Positions 1 through 6,281 of a DNA stretch of 6,655 nucleotides are shown in pieces. The position numbers and the translations under genes are program-made. The notes beneath the pieces are model-generated. The model was not told where the DNA came from. It saw only the letters and a list, made by a program, of their open reading frames with translations, and did no database searches. Origin of the DNA: Chloracidobacterium sp. UBA7659. Its GTDB lineage: Bacteria > Acidobacteriota > Blastocatellia > Pyrinomonadales > Pyrinomonadaceae. The stretch covers positions 18,811 to 25,465 of the forward strand of contig DLHV01000194.1 in the NCBI GenBank assembly GCA_002483395.1, read 5' to 3'. The first letter of the stretch is position 1; each line of letters begins with the position of its first letter.

Positions 1-64
1 ACGCGACCGTTAGGAAGCGTGCACACGGCGCTGACGCTCGATGCACGCTCGTTAACACTCGCGT
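1..64 (-). repeat. Second type of inverted-repeat element at the 3' side of purD, possibly cut by window edge
   Basis: Bases 1-23 and 42-64 are inverted repeats with 18 of 23 positions matching, including a perfect 8-base inner stem (agcgtgca / tgcacgct), around an 18-base centre. The segment is translated in the purD frame as roughly residues 429-449 (NASVNERASS...TLPNGR). It follows the conserved VFHAGT motif, where other PurD proteins have a short variable loop before VTNGGRVL. Its sequence differs from the 78-base element, apart from a short 10-of-12 match (cgttagcaaggg against cgttaggaagcg) that may be chance. Its true left end lies at or beyond base 1. The inverted repeat is seen directly; its status as an inserted element is inference. 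Confidence 0.55.
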
Positions 65-1349
65 TTCCGCCCGATGTGCCCGCATGAAATACTTCGACGC
101 CGGAGATCGCTTCTGCTTCGTCGAGGCCGCGAATCACATCGCCGATTTGGGGCCTTTCGGGATAGTCTTTTGAGGCGAGGACAATGGTGGCCGAGTTACC
201 CGGACGCCAGTGGATATCTTGCTCTGCGAGACCAGATGCGGAGGCCTGCGCGTTAGCAAGGGCGTTGTTCGCAACGTTGGGCATATCGCCCTTGTTTACA
301 CGCGGGCTTCTGCAATTTAGCATCGCTTCGCAGATATCTACCAGATCAGTTTCCAGCCGGACAAGGATCGACTGTGTTTCCGGATCGCCGAAGCGGACGT
401 TGTATTCGAGCAGCATTGGCGTGGTGACCGGTGCGGAAGCCTGCGCGTTAGCAAGGGCGTTACTCAGGGCGTTGGATGTTTCGCCCTTACTCACGTGCGG
501 GCTTCTGCATTCGATCATCATCAGTCCGAGAAAGAGAATGCCGCGAAACGGAAAGCCTTCGCGGATGCATCCGTGCAGTGTTGGGCGGATGATCGTTTCG
601 GTGATCTCCTGCAGCTCGTCGGCGGTTAGCAGCGAGGCGTCGGTGATCGTGCCCATGCCGCCGGTATTCGGGCCGGTGTCGCCTTCGCCGATGCGTTTAT
701 AGTCGCGGGTCGGCGGCATCAAGGCAAAGTTCTCGCCATCGACGAACATCAGCAGCGAAACCTCTTTGCCGGCCAGGCATTCTTCGAGTACGATCTTCTC
801 CGCTGCGTCCGCTCCGACGCGGGCCGTCATCTCATTGATTGCGGCGATTGCTTCGGCACGGTTTGCGGCGACGACAACGCCCTTTCCCGCCGCGAGTCCA
901 TCGGCTTTGACGACAACGGGTTTGTTTTCATCGCCGAAATCGCCGCTTTCAAGCTCAAGCACGGCGAAGCCCGCCGAATGGGCCGCGACATATTTCGCGG
1001 TCGGCACGCCGTGACGCGACATGAAGTCCTTCGCGAATGATTTACTCGCCTCAAGCTGTGCAGCCTGCCTGTTCGGACCAATGATCTTCAAGCCACGCGA
1101 TTCGAATTCATCGACGATACCGAGTGCCAGCGAAGTCTCGCCGCCGACGAACGTCAGGTCAATGGCGTTTCCCGATGCAAACGCCGCCAGCGCCGCGATG
1201 TCTTCCGCCCTTATAGCCACACATTCCGCCACTTTGGCAATACCGGCGTTACCCGGAGCACAAAAGATCTTCGTCACCCGGCTGCTTCTTGCAAACGCGG
1301 CACAGATCGCGTGTTCCCGACCGCCTGACCCGATCACCAAAATATTCAT
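1..1349 (-). CDS. purD: Phosphoribosylamine--glycine ligase (GARS), 3' end cut by window edge, with in-frame palindromic insertions
   Basis: PurD catalyses the ATP-dependent joining of glycine to 5-phosphoribosylamine, the second step of de novo purine synthesis, in the cytoplasm. The reading frame opens at ATG 1349 and stays open to base 1 (449 residues, no stop seen). The N-terminal nucleotide-binding start MNILVIGSGGREHAI, the ATP-grasp segment VVVKADGLAAGKGVVVA (146-162), GEGDTGPNTGGMGT (221-234), the metal-binding LEYNVRFGDPETQ (314-326) and GVEVFHAGT (417-425) are all typical of the family. The frame carries two 26-residue insertions, residues 281-306 and 346-371, encoded by copies of one palindromic repeat. 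A third unusual stretch begins near residue 429. Removing the two 26-residue blocks restores an ordinary alignment with the E. coli protein as I recall it. Catalytic motifs are intact, so the gene is probably functional. The upstream region has only a weak Shine-Dalgarno (AGAAAG). Family assignment is secure; the tolerance of the insertions is inferred. Confidence 0.96.
   Translation of the reverse strand, partial: MNILVIGSGGREHAICAAFARSSRVTKIFCAPGNAGIAKVAECVAIRAEDIAALAAFASGNAIDLTFVGGETSLALGIVDEFESRGLKIIGPNRQAAQLEASKSFAKDFMSRHGVPTAKYVAAHSAGFAVLELESGDFGDENKPVVVKADGLAAGKGVVVAANRAEAIAAINEMTARVGADAAEKIVLEECLAGKEVSLLMFVDGENFALMPPTRDYKRIGEGDTGPNTGGMGTITDASLLTADELQEITETIIRPTLHGCIREGFPFRGILFLGLMMIECRSPHVSKGETSNALSNALANAQASAPVTTPMLLEYNVRFGDPETQSILVRLETDLVDICEAMLNCRSPRVNKGDMPNVANNALANAQASASGLAEQDIHWRPGNSATIVLASKDYPERPQIGDVIRGLDEAEAISGVEVFHAGTSGGNASVNERASSVSAVCTLPNGR
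237..314 (-). repeat. In-frame palindromic element, copy 2 (78 bp, inside purD)
   Basis: This is the second copy of the same 78-base element, in the same orientation and codon phase as the copy at 432-509. The 28-base arms (237-264 and 287-314) pair with 6 mismatches, and the 22-base centre is the most diverged part between copies. It encodes residues 346-371, beginning CRSPRVNKG and ending NALANAQASA. It lies after SDLV-like helix residues VDICEAMLN and before SGLAEQDIHW, in the loop that precedes the ATIVLASKDYP strand. The conserved outer arms with a variable centre suggest that the ends are the recognised part of the element. Confidence 0.88.
432..509 (-). repeat. In-frame palindromic element, copy 1 (78 bp, inside purD)
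   Basis: This 78-base block shares 62 of 78 bases with the block at 237-314. Its outer 28 bases (432-459 and 482-509) are inverted repeats of each other with 5 mismatches, separated by 22 bases, so it could fold into one long hairpin. Read in the purD frame it is exactly 26 codons, residues 281-306, beginning CRSPHVSKG and ending NALANAQASA. It falls between GLMMIE and PVTTPMLLEYN, at the turn that in other PurD proteins is a short T-x-D-G type hairpin just before the metal-binding Glu/Asn strand. No target-site duplication is visible. I infer a mobile or formerly mobile coding-compatible repeat, similar in style to Rickettsia palindromic elements. Confidence 0.88.
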
Positions 1350-1483
1350 AAGTTCTTTCTAAAACGAACGTAATGTATTACAATTAGAAAACGACGCTGC
1401 TTGACACCAAAAATCAATAGTAATACGGTCGAAAATTGACGCTTCTCAATCACGGGCGACAGCAAATTCGCATGCTTTGTACC

Positions 1484-1489
1484 TATAAT
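1484..1489 (+). promoter_or_regulatory. Possible -10 box for the zinc-ribbon gene
   Basis: A perfect TATAAT lies 130 bases upstream of the ATG at 1620. No good -35 hexamer is present 16-18 bases before it, so this is a weak call. If used, it would leave a leader of about 125 bases with no recognised structure. The rest of the 1350-1619 spacer between the divergent purD and zinc-ribbon genes is AT-rich and shows no further gene; a TTGACA at 1401-1406 has no convincing partner -10. Confidence 0.3.
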
Positions 1490-1607
1490 CTACTATGAAT
1501 AGGTTCATTTATCGAATTATTGCTTCGCTTTCGGTTGCGGGTTCCAGTCGATTTTGAAGATCGTTGCTCATTAGTAATTTCACTGAAACGCCAGCGAGAA
1601 GTCTGAC

Positions 1608-1615
1608 AAGGAGGG
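1608..1615 (+). promoter_or_regulatory. Strong ribosome binding site fixing the zinc-ribbon start
   Basis: AAGGAGGG ends four bases before ATG 1620. It is the clearest Shine-Dalgarno sequence in the window and supports this start over any other. Confidence 0.85.
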
Positions 1616-1619
1616 TACA

Positions 1620-2000
1620 ATGTCGGTGAACGAATTTATTAACGCATCGGCCAAGCCCGTTGAAGAAAGCGAGTTTGTAGATCGTGGCATAACATGTGGG
1701 GACTGCGGCAAGAATTTTGTTTGGACTGTCGGAGAGCAGGCATTTTTCCGCGACAAGAAACTCCAGAATCCTCCAAAACGCTGCAAAGAATGTAAGCAGG
1801 CGAAGAACGAACGGCTCGCGGCCATTGCGTCTTCGCAGGCGTCCGGGATACGTCAAAGGATCGAGGTCGCGGTGAGTTGCGCGCGGTGCGGCGAAACGAC
1901 AACGGTGCCGTTTTATCCATCGCAGGGCAGGCCTGTTTATTGCCGCTCGTGCTATCTCGAACTTAATCCTTCTATCTTGAACGGCGGCCAATTGCAGTAG
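1620..2000 (+). CDS. Small protein with two zinc-ribbon motifs
   Basis: The 126-residue product has four CxxC knuckles arranged as two probable zinc ribbons. The first uses Cys26, Cys29, Cys55 and Cys58 and has the pattern ITCGDCGKNFVWTVGEQ followed by NPPKRCKECK, which matches the 'probable zinc-ribbon' family (Pfam zf-trcl type, recalled from memory). The second uses Cys87, Cys90, Cys108 and Cys111 (VSCARCGETTTVPF and GRPVYCRSCY). No signal peptide or membrane segment is present, so it is probably cytoplasmic. The biological role of this family is not established; nucleic-acid or protein binding is only a guess. It is monocistronic on the plus strand, transcribed away from purD, and ends 14 bases from the stop codon of the convergent permease gene. 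I see no intrinsic terminator in that gap. Confidence 0.88.
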   Translation: MSVNEFINASAKPVEESEFVDRGITCGDCGKNFVWTVGEQAFFRDKKLQNPPKRCKECKQAKNERLAAIASSQASGIRQRIEVAVSCARCGETTTVPFYPSQGRPVYCRSCYLELNPSILNGGQLQ

Positions 2001-2014
2001 GCCGGCAACAAAAA

Positions 2015-4048
2015 TCAGCCCCCGACATGAACATTTGGCCTAGTCTCCGGATCGGGCTCCGCTTGCCTCAGTATCTCCCTTGTCACCGGTGCTGTGTCAC
2101 CCTCTCCAAACAAGATATATCTTGCCAAATAAACAATCGGATTTCCCTCGCTCCAGCCAAAATAGACGTGCGGGATCTTCCCGGTTTTTTCGCGCAGATA
2201 GAGGAGAAAAGCCGCGATGGCATTCGGCACAGCCGGCGCCTCGGTGCGAAGCACGCGATAGCCATCCACGTCGTAGCCTCTGATGCGTAGTTTGCCTTTG
2301 AACTCGGATGCATCGCCAGTTTCGATCTCGTAGAAAAGGAACGGATCGGTCGACGGTATGTGGTTATCGATCCTCTTTTCGTGCTCTTTGAAACGGTACT
2401 CGGCCAGATCGCCTGTTTCGCGGCGGTTGGTTACGATCCTTATCTCGCCTTCGGAGTCCAGATCATCGATAAAGCTTTGGGCGACCTCGTCCAACTCGAT
2501 CTTGTCGATCCGGACCTCGGTAGAGCGCATTACTCTCGAAATAAATGACGAGGCAATGATCGCGAATATGAAGAACGAGGCGATCTTTATACCGTCCGGG
2601 CGTTCTATGATGTTTGTAAGGGTAGTGTATGCGAAAACAAGTGCGATAGCCGAGAAGGCCCATTTCCATTTGTTCTTACGGCGAAATGCCGACATTGCAA
2701 CGGCGACGGCAGCCGACGACATCAGAAACAGCACGCCCGTGGCGTATGCCCCTCCTTGTGCGTCCACATCCGCCGCAAAGGCTATCGTCACCGCAAAACA
2801 GATCGTTGTAAAGACTAAAACAAGCGGGCGTGTAGCACGTGACCAATCGGGAGCCATTCCATACCGCGGCAGATATCGGGGAACGATATTGAGAAGTCCA
2901 GCCATAGCGGAAGCGCCGGCAAACCATAGGATCAGGATCGTACTCAAATCATAAAGCGTTCCGAATACGTCACCAAGATATTTATGGGCGATAAACGCAA
3001 GGGCACGGCCATTAGCTTTTCCGGGCTCTTTGACGACCTTTCCGTCTATCTCGGCCTGTGTACAGGGGCAGAACTCCGGCACCTCGTGGGCTTGCTTGGT
3101 TGCTCCGCAATCAACCCGCGGGCAATAATCAGACTTGGGGATAAGAATGCTTGTAACAAAGCTGCTCGCGATCAGCATAAAGCTCATGATAAGAGCTGCC
3201 GTCACAAGCATTTTGCGAGTATTGGCGATTCGGTTCGGGCTCTTAACAAGCGGCATGACGGCCACGCCGGTTTCGAATCCGGAGAGCCCGAGGGCGAGTT
3301 TTGGAAAGACGAGCAATGAAAGGCCGACGATCACAAAAATGCCGCCATAACCGCCCGACGTTTTTGTAGCCCAGAGCGCCGTTTTCCAATCGTTCAGCAA
3401 TTCCGGATGGGTTAATGTCTCGCTTATCGCCACACCTATCGTGACCAAATTCAGCACCAGATAAGCAGCAACCAAAATGACAGCAATCCCGATCGCTTCC
3501 TTAAAACCCTTGAGGAAAACAGCTCCGAGCAGGGCTACAAGGACAAGTGTGACCAGAACCGGGTGTTCAAGAAAGGGAAGGGTCGAGTGAACGAACGGAT
3601 TTTCAAGGACGTGAGCGGTGGCGTCGGCGGCCGACAGCGTGATCGTAATTACAAAATCGGTGGCGACAAACCCGAGAAGGACCAATACGAAAAGCTTACC
3701 CTTCCATCGCGACAGCAGGGCCTCGAGCATCGCGATCGAGCCTTCGCCGTGCGGGCTCTCCTTAGCAACGCGGCTGTATATAGGCAAAGCACCGAGTAGC
3801 GTCAACAGAACCAAAATAAAGGTGGCGATCGGTGAAAGAACGCCGGCCGCAAGGAATGCGATGCCAGGCTGATAACCGAGGGTGGAGAAATAATCGACGC
3901 CGGTAAGGCACATCACCTTCCACCAAGGGTGCGTGTGGTGCTTGCCCTCCGGTTCGTGCGGCCCTTCAACCTCAGGGACACCTTCGTACAACCACTTTGA
4001 GAACCAACCCCGTTCTTTATTGACCATATTTAAAATAATGCGGGCCAC
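2015..4048 (-). CDS. APC-superfamily permease with cytoplasmic C-terminal domain, under a c-di-AMP riboswitch
   Basis: The 677-residue product is a 12-helix secondary transporter. Hydrophobic segments lie at about 45-64, 66-92, 118-138, 163-180, 185-208, 236-256, 278-303, 358-390, 407-425, 433-453, 462-480 and 488-505, and positive residues place both ends in the cytoplasm. The segment [17 protein letters not shown] (49-65) is the helix-1 region characteristic of a large APC-type permease group. Residues 304-357 form an outside loop with four cysteines (309, 314, 327, 329). Residues about 506-677 form a soluble cytoplasmic tail. Its leader contains a ydaO-type c-di-AMP aptamer, the riboswitch class that controls K+ and osmolyte transporters including the KimA potassium importer. 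K+ or osmolyte/amino-acid uptake is therefore likely, but the substrate cannot be read from sequence. The longest frame begins at GTG 4048; ATG 4027 (residue 8, MVNKERGW) is an alternative. Neither has a Shine-Dalgarno. Confidence 0.92.
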   Translation of the reverse strand: MARIILNMVNKERGWFSKWLYEGVPEVEGPHEPEGKHHTHPWWKVMCLTGVDYFSTLGYQPGIAFLAAGVLSPIATFILVLLTLLGALPIYSRVAKESPHGEGSIAMLEALLSRWKGKLFVLVLLGFVATDFVITITLSAADATAHVLENPFVHSTLPFLEHPVLVTLVLVALLGAVFLKGFKEAIGIAVILVAAYLVLNLVTIGVAISETLTHPELLNDWKTALWATKTSGGYGGIFVIVGLSLLVFPKLALGLSGFETGVAVMPLVKSPNRIANTRKMLVTAALIMSFMLIASSFVTSILIPKSDYCPRVDCGATKQAHEVPEFCPCTQAEIDGKVVKEPGKANGRALAFIAHKYLGDVFGTLYDLSTILILWFAGASAMAGLLNIVPRYLPRYGMAPDWSRATRPLVLVFTTICFAVTIAFAADVDAQGGAYATGVLFLMSSAAVAVAMSAFRRKNKWKWAFSAIALVFAYTTLTNIIERPDGIKIASFFIFAIIASSFISRVMRSTEVRIDKIELDEVAQSFIDDLDSEGEIRIVTNRRETGDLAEYRFKEHEKRIDNHIPSTDPFLFYEIETGDASEFKGKLRIRGYDVDGYRVLRTEAPAVPNAIAAFLLYLREKTGKIPHVYFGWSEGNPIVYLARYILFGEGDTAPVTREILRQAEPDPETRPNVHVGG

Positions 4049-4074
4049 ATTCGCAAGTCATCGCGTCTGTGGCC
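4043..4074 (-). promoter_or_regulatory. Hairpin over the permease start: candidate riboswitch expression platform
   Basis: A perfect 7-base stem (GGCCACA at 4074-4068 with TGTGGCC at 4049-4043), extended by an inner CGC/GCG pairing, lies about 30 bases after the aptamer. Its 3' arm contains the GTG 4048 start codon, and it is followed by CGCATTATTTT. It could hide the GTG start or act as a weak terminator ahead of ATG 4027. The U-tract is offset and poor, so the mechanism is undecided. Confidence 0.5.
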
Positions 4075-4104
4075 TGTAAAATCTACCGGATCCAATGGCT
4101 TGTC

Positions 4105-4215
4105 TTCCAAACGTCTACGAGGTTAGCTGACGGGCTTGAACATGGAAGTGTTCCGCAAATGCTTCGCCCCGAAAATTGGTTCCCCCGCGCCGCTATACCG
4201 CAAACGACTTAGACA
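4105..4215 (-). promoter_or_regulatory. ydaO/yuaA-type cyclic di-AMP riboswitch aptamer
   Basis: On the minus strand this leader holds, in the right order, the conserved core blocks of the ydaO-yuaA RNA (Rfam RF00379, recalled): CGGGGGAACC (4187-4178), GGGGCGAA (4170-4163) and CCGTCAGCTAACCTCGTAG (4133-4115). The blocks are separated by a variable stem region. Outer GTC and GAC segments (near 4208-4206 and 4115-4113) can close the first stem, which otherwise looks diverged. Known members bind c-di-AMP and usually switch off downstream genes for K+ or osmolyte transport and cell-wall remodelling. The aptamer begins about 10 bases after the predicted transcription start and ends about 60 bases before the permease start. 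Class assignment is from motif recognition; exact boundaries are approximate. Confidence 0.9.
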
Positions 4216-4233
4216 CTAATTGTCAAAGTCCAA

Positions 4234-4263
4234 AATATACCCCGTGACTCACAACAATATCAA
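4234..4263 (-). promoter_or_regulatory. Sigma70-like promoter for the riboswitch-permease transcript
   Basis: TTGATA (4263-4258) and TATATT (4239-4234) are separated by 18 bases on the minus strand. Transcription would start near 4226, just before the riboswitch aptamer, which is where a leader promoter is expected. Confidence 0.6.
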
Positions 4264-4338
4264 GGAAACAGCTTCCGTTTATGAATCTAAGAACAATATG
4301 AACCCAAAAGCCAACGGTCAAATGGCAGACAAAATTTT

Positions 4339-4420
4339 GGGCGACGTCTCCCACACCGTCGCCCGATTTGGTCACAAGTCCTCACCCCTCGTGACCAAAA
4401 TGTTCACCGGGGAGTGAACA
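4339..4420. repeat. Three tandem perfect inverted repeats upstream of the riboswitch promoter
   Basis: Three separate perfect dyads follow one another with gaps of only one or two bases: an 8-base stem GGGCGACG/CGTCGCCC (4339-4346 and 4357-4364), a 9-base stem TTTGGTCAC/GTGACCAAA (4367-4375 and 4391-4399), and a 7-base stem TGTTCAC/GTGAACA (4401-4407 and 4414-4420). The region lies between the protease stop and the permease promoter. On the minus strand the first hairpin reached is followed by TTTTGG and the last by AAAATTTTG, so they may end protease transcription. The density of perfect stems could also indicate a structured RNA or a regulator binding array. A 65-codon plus-strand frame overlaps this region but is not convincing. 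Confidence 0.6.
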
Positions 4421-4472
4421 CTCCGATTATGCATATTACCTCTTAAAATGCAACCTGCTTTCTTTGAGGTGA

Positions 4473-5798
4473 TCAATTGGCCTCAAGGACAAAATTGCTG
4501 TAAGGATTTATGAACGTCCGAACGGCGATGCCGCCGACTACCACGCTTCTTCCGCCGCGAGGCGAGTCGACAAAAACGCTGTATTCACCGACAGATGTTT
4601 TTGAGTCAGAACTCATCTCGAAGCTAATGACCGAAAAATCGTCGCCGAAGTCGTGGGTTGTGAGTGAATTCGGGACAACCGTCAGGTGCGGTGAGCTAAA
4701 ACTGATCGAACTGGTTTTGGCCGACAAATTTTTCCCGCCAAGATAGATCGTGTAAGTTTTTCCTGCGTTTACGGGAATCACGGAACCCGAGATCTGGCCG
4801 TTAAAGCCGATATATTTTACGTCAATGTCGTCCGGCCCGGAGATTAGCCGTTTGGTCAAAGCAGCGGTCTCGCCAGCTTCGACCGTAACATTCCCAATCT
4901 CCTGTGCGGGTATCGAATTCCTTGCACGTGATTTTCGCTGCGAAAACAGGGTGTAAGAGCCTGAGTCGAGGCCGCCCACTTGCAATGACCCGTCTGCATT
5001 GGTTGTTGCCTGCGCGTGGATCCTGCCCGTTTCGGCGTCTTCGATCCAGACATCAGCCCCGGACGCTGACCGTCCGTCTGGTCTAACGAGCTTTGCCGAG
5101 ATAGATCCGCAGCAATCCAAATCGGATTCCGCAGGACCGTATTTGGCACGGATCGTCGTCCGGTCCGACTCAGCCAACGTTCGTAAACTAAAACCTTGAA
5201 GGCCGAAGACGCCGTTTTTCGCAAAGCTTTCATGCATCGAAGATCCGCGCATAGGCGAATGCGCAAGACCCAGCAAATGGCCGATCTCGTGCGTCAGCGT
5301 GGACTGCAGGTCGAATGTGCCGAATGTGCCGTCGGTTGAAAATTGCTGGTAAGGGTTCAGAACAATGTCAGCTTCGGTTATGCGGCCTCGCCCGTCAAAA
5401 AAGACACGGGTTGTTGCCGCCACGTCTTCCGGATTCTTTGCAAAGAGAATCGCGTTTTCAGCCGTCGGGGCAAAGGTGATCAGGCTAACACCGTCCCCGG
5501 CGATGCCTTGCGGGCTGACATTCTGTTTATCGGTGTAGGTTTCCTTGAACTCGATACCGGCGGCGGCTTCCCAGGTGCGAAGGCTTCGCAGTACCACGCC
5601 GATCACGTCGCTGCCGTATTTGATATTCGGAGATTGCCTCAGCAGCGAAGCTGAGAAGGCTATTGGTATGGACCTGGTTCGCCACTTGAACGACGGCTCG
5701 GAGCGTTCCGGACCACCGGCAATCGCATCGCCAAGGGCTGCAAAACCCTGGGAGGCGATCAGAGCAAAGACCAATACGATCCTGACCAAATACACCAT
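4473..5798 (-). CDS. Secreted matrixin-like zinc metalloprotease with carboxypeptidase-regulatory-like domain
   Basis: The 441-residue product is probably exported: residues 1-20 are a hydrophobic signal segment ending near GFAALGDA. Residues about 37-220 form a matrixin (M10-type) catalytic domain. HEIGHLLGLAHS (170-181) gives the three zinc-binding histidines 170, 174 and 180 with catalytic Glu171, and SSMHES (186-191) supplies the Met-turn at Met188. Residues about 231-318 (beginning GSISAKLVRPDGRSASGADV) look like a carboxypeptidase-regulatory-like beta-sandwich, and residues about 326-427 form a further beta-rich domain of Ig/IPT appearance. No propeptide cysteine switch is seen. The gene starts 10 bases after the stop of the small membrane protein upstream, which suggests co-transcription. 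The ATG at 5798 has no strong Shine-Dalgarno. The substrate is unknown. Confidence 0.9.
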   Translation of the reverse strand: MVYLVRIVLVFALIASQGFAALGDAIAGGPERSEPSFKWRTRSIPIAFSASLLRQSPNIKYGSDVIGVVLRSLRTWEAAAGIEFKETYTDKQNVSPQGIAGDGVSLITFAPTAENAILFAKNPEDVAATTRVFFDGRGRITEADIVLNPYQQFSTDGTFGTFDLQSTLTHEIGHLLGLAHSPMRGSSMHESFAKNGVFGLQGFSLRTLAESDRTTIRAKYGPAESDLDCCGSISAKLVRPDGRSASGADVWIEDAETGRIHAQATTNADGSLQVGGLDSGSYTLFSQRKSRARNSIPAQEIGNVTVEAGETAALTKRLISGPDDIDVKYIGFNGQISGSVIPVNAGKTYTIYLGGKNLSAKTSSISFSSPHLTVVPNSLTTHDFGDDFSVISFEMSSDSKTSVGEYSVFVDSPRGGRSVVVGGIAVRTFINPYSNFVLEAN

Positions 5799-5808
5799 CG
5801 ATGTAAAA

Positions 5809-6030
5809 CTATTCCGACTCTCGAGAAAAACCGCTAAGGCTATCTGCTCCGACTTTTTCCAGATCGGCGAAAGCGACGATCAAGAGCAAAGCCACAATGG
5901 AAACAGTTGCAAGTACGTAAAGGACCGCGATCTGTTCCAGATAAATTAGGGTCCCAATGATAATGCCAACTATCGCTAGCCAGAAAAGGGCTATCGTCCG
6001 GCGGCTAAATTTCTGTTGTTGATTCTTCAT
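5809..6030 (-). CDS. Small two-helix membrane protein of unknown function
   Basis: This 73-residue product has a short basic N-terminus (MKNQQQKFSRR), two adjacent hydrophobic helices (about 12-30 and 33-55) joined by a very short turn containing YLEQ, and a polar, acidic C-terminal tail. I do not recognise the family. It stops 10 bases before the ATG of the secreted metalloprotease, so the two are probably co-transcribed. A functional link is possible but not shown. No clear Shine-Dalgarno precedes the ATG; the leader even carries CTCCT. Confidence 0.68.
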   Translation of the reverse strand: MKNQQQKFSRRTIALFWLAIVGIIIGTLIYLEQIAVLYVLATVSIVALLLIVAFADLEKVGADSLSGFSRESE

Positions 6031-6046
6031 TTTTTGTTCAGGAGAA

Positions 6047-6076
6047 AGTATACGATTTAAAATACTCCCTATTGAA
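6047..6076 (-). promoter_or_regulatory. Possible promoter for the membrane protein-protease pair
   Basis: TATACT (6052-6047) lies 18 bases after TTCAAT (6076-6071) on the minus strand. Transcription would start roughly 10 bases before ATG 6030, giving a very short leader, consistent with the lack of a Shine-Dalgarno. The rest of the 6031-6281 spacer is AT-rich and shows no gene. Confidence 0.4.
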
Positions 6077-6281
6077 ACGAAGTTCCGTTATTTTAACAAA
6101 TATTTAGCATTCCGGTACATTTTTTTATTCCGCGAATTCCCGTCAGTTCCGCTCAATCGGGCTTCAAACGAGACTGCGGGTCAAGACCAACCCGGACTTA
6201 AAGGGAAATACACAGAATTTCTAATAAGAGACTCAAACTGCGAACATGTTCTAGGATGCGAGTTATCACCTGACAGGTTGT

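Noticed and set aside
184..702. Plus-strand 172-codon frame with an internal repeated peptide (EACALARAL...)
   Set aside because: It is the antisense shadow of purD; the repeated peptide is simply the reverse reading of the two palindromic elements.
1998..2042. TAGGCC/GGCCTA inverted repeat at the convergent gene ends
   Set aside because: Six-base arms with a 33-base loop and no T-tract do not make a credible terminator.
4220..4417. Plus-strand 65-codon frame beginning at TTG
   Set aside because: It has no Shine-Dalgarno and no recognisable family, overlaps the antisense of the riboswitch promoter, and ends within the hairpin array, so the open frame is probably incidental.
5008..5017. Ten-base match (gcctgcgcgt) to the arm of the purD palindromic element, inside the protease gene
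   Set aside because: The match does not extend and there is no inverted partner nearby, so it is not another copy of the element.
5307..5331. Tandem copy of cgaatgtgc within the protease gene
   Set aside because: It encodes the GTFGTF residues in frame and is a short local duplication without further significance.
6242..6251. Perfect palindrome GAACATGTTC, resembling a LexA/SOS box
   Set aside because: The Gram-positive-type LexA box needs four bases between GAAC and GTTC; here there are two, and no SOS gene follows closely.
6268..6278. Short palindrome ACCTGACAGGT after the polysaccharide export gene
   Set aside because: The stem is only five base pairs with a one-base centre and no U-tract, which is too little for a terminator.
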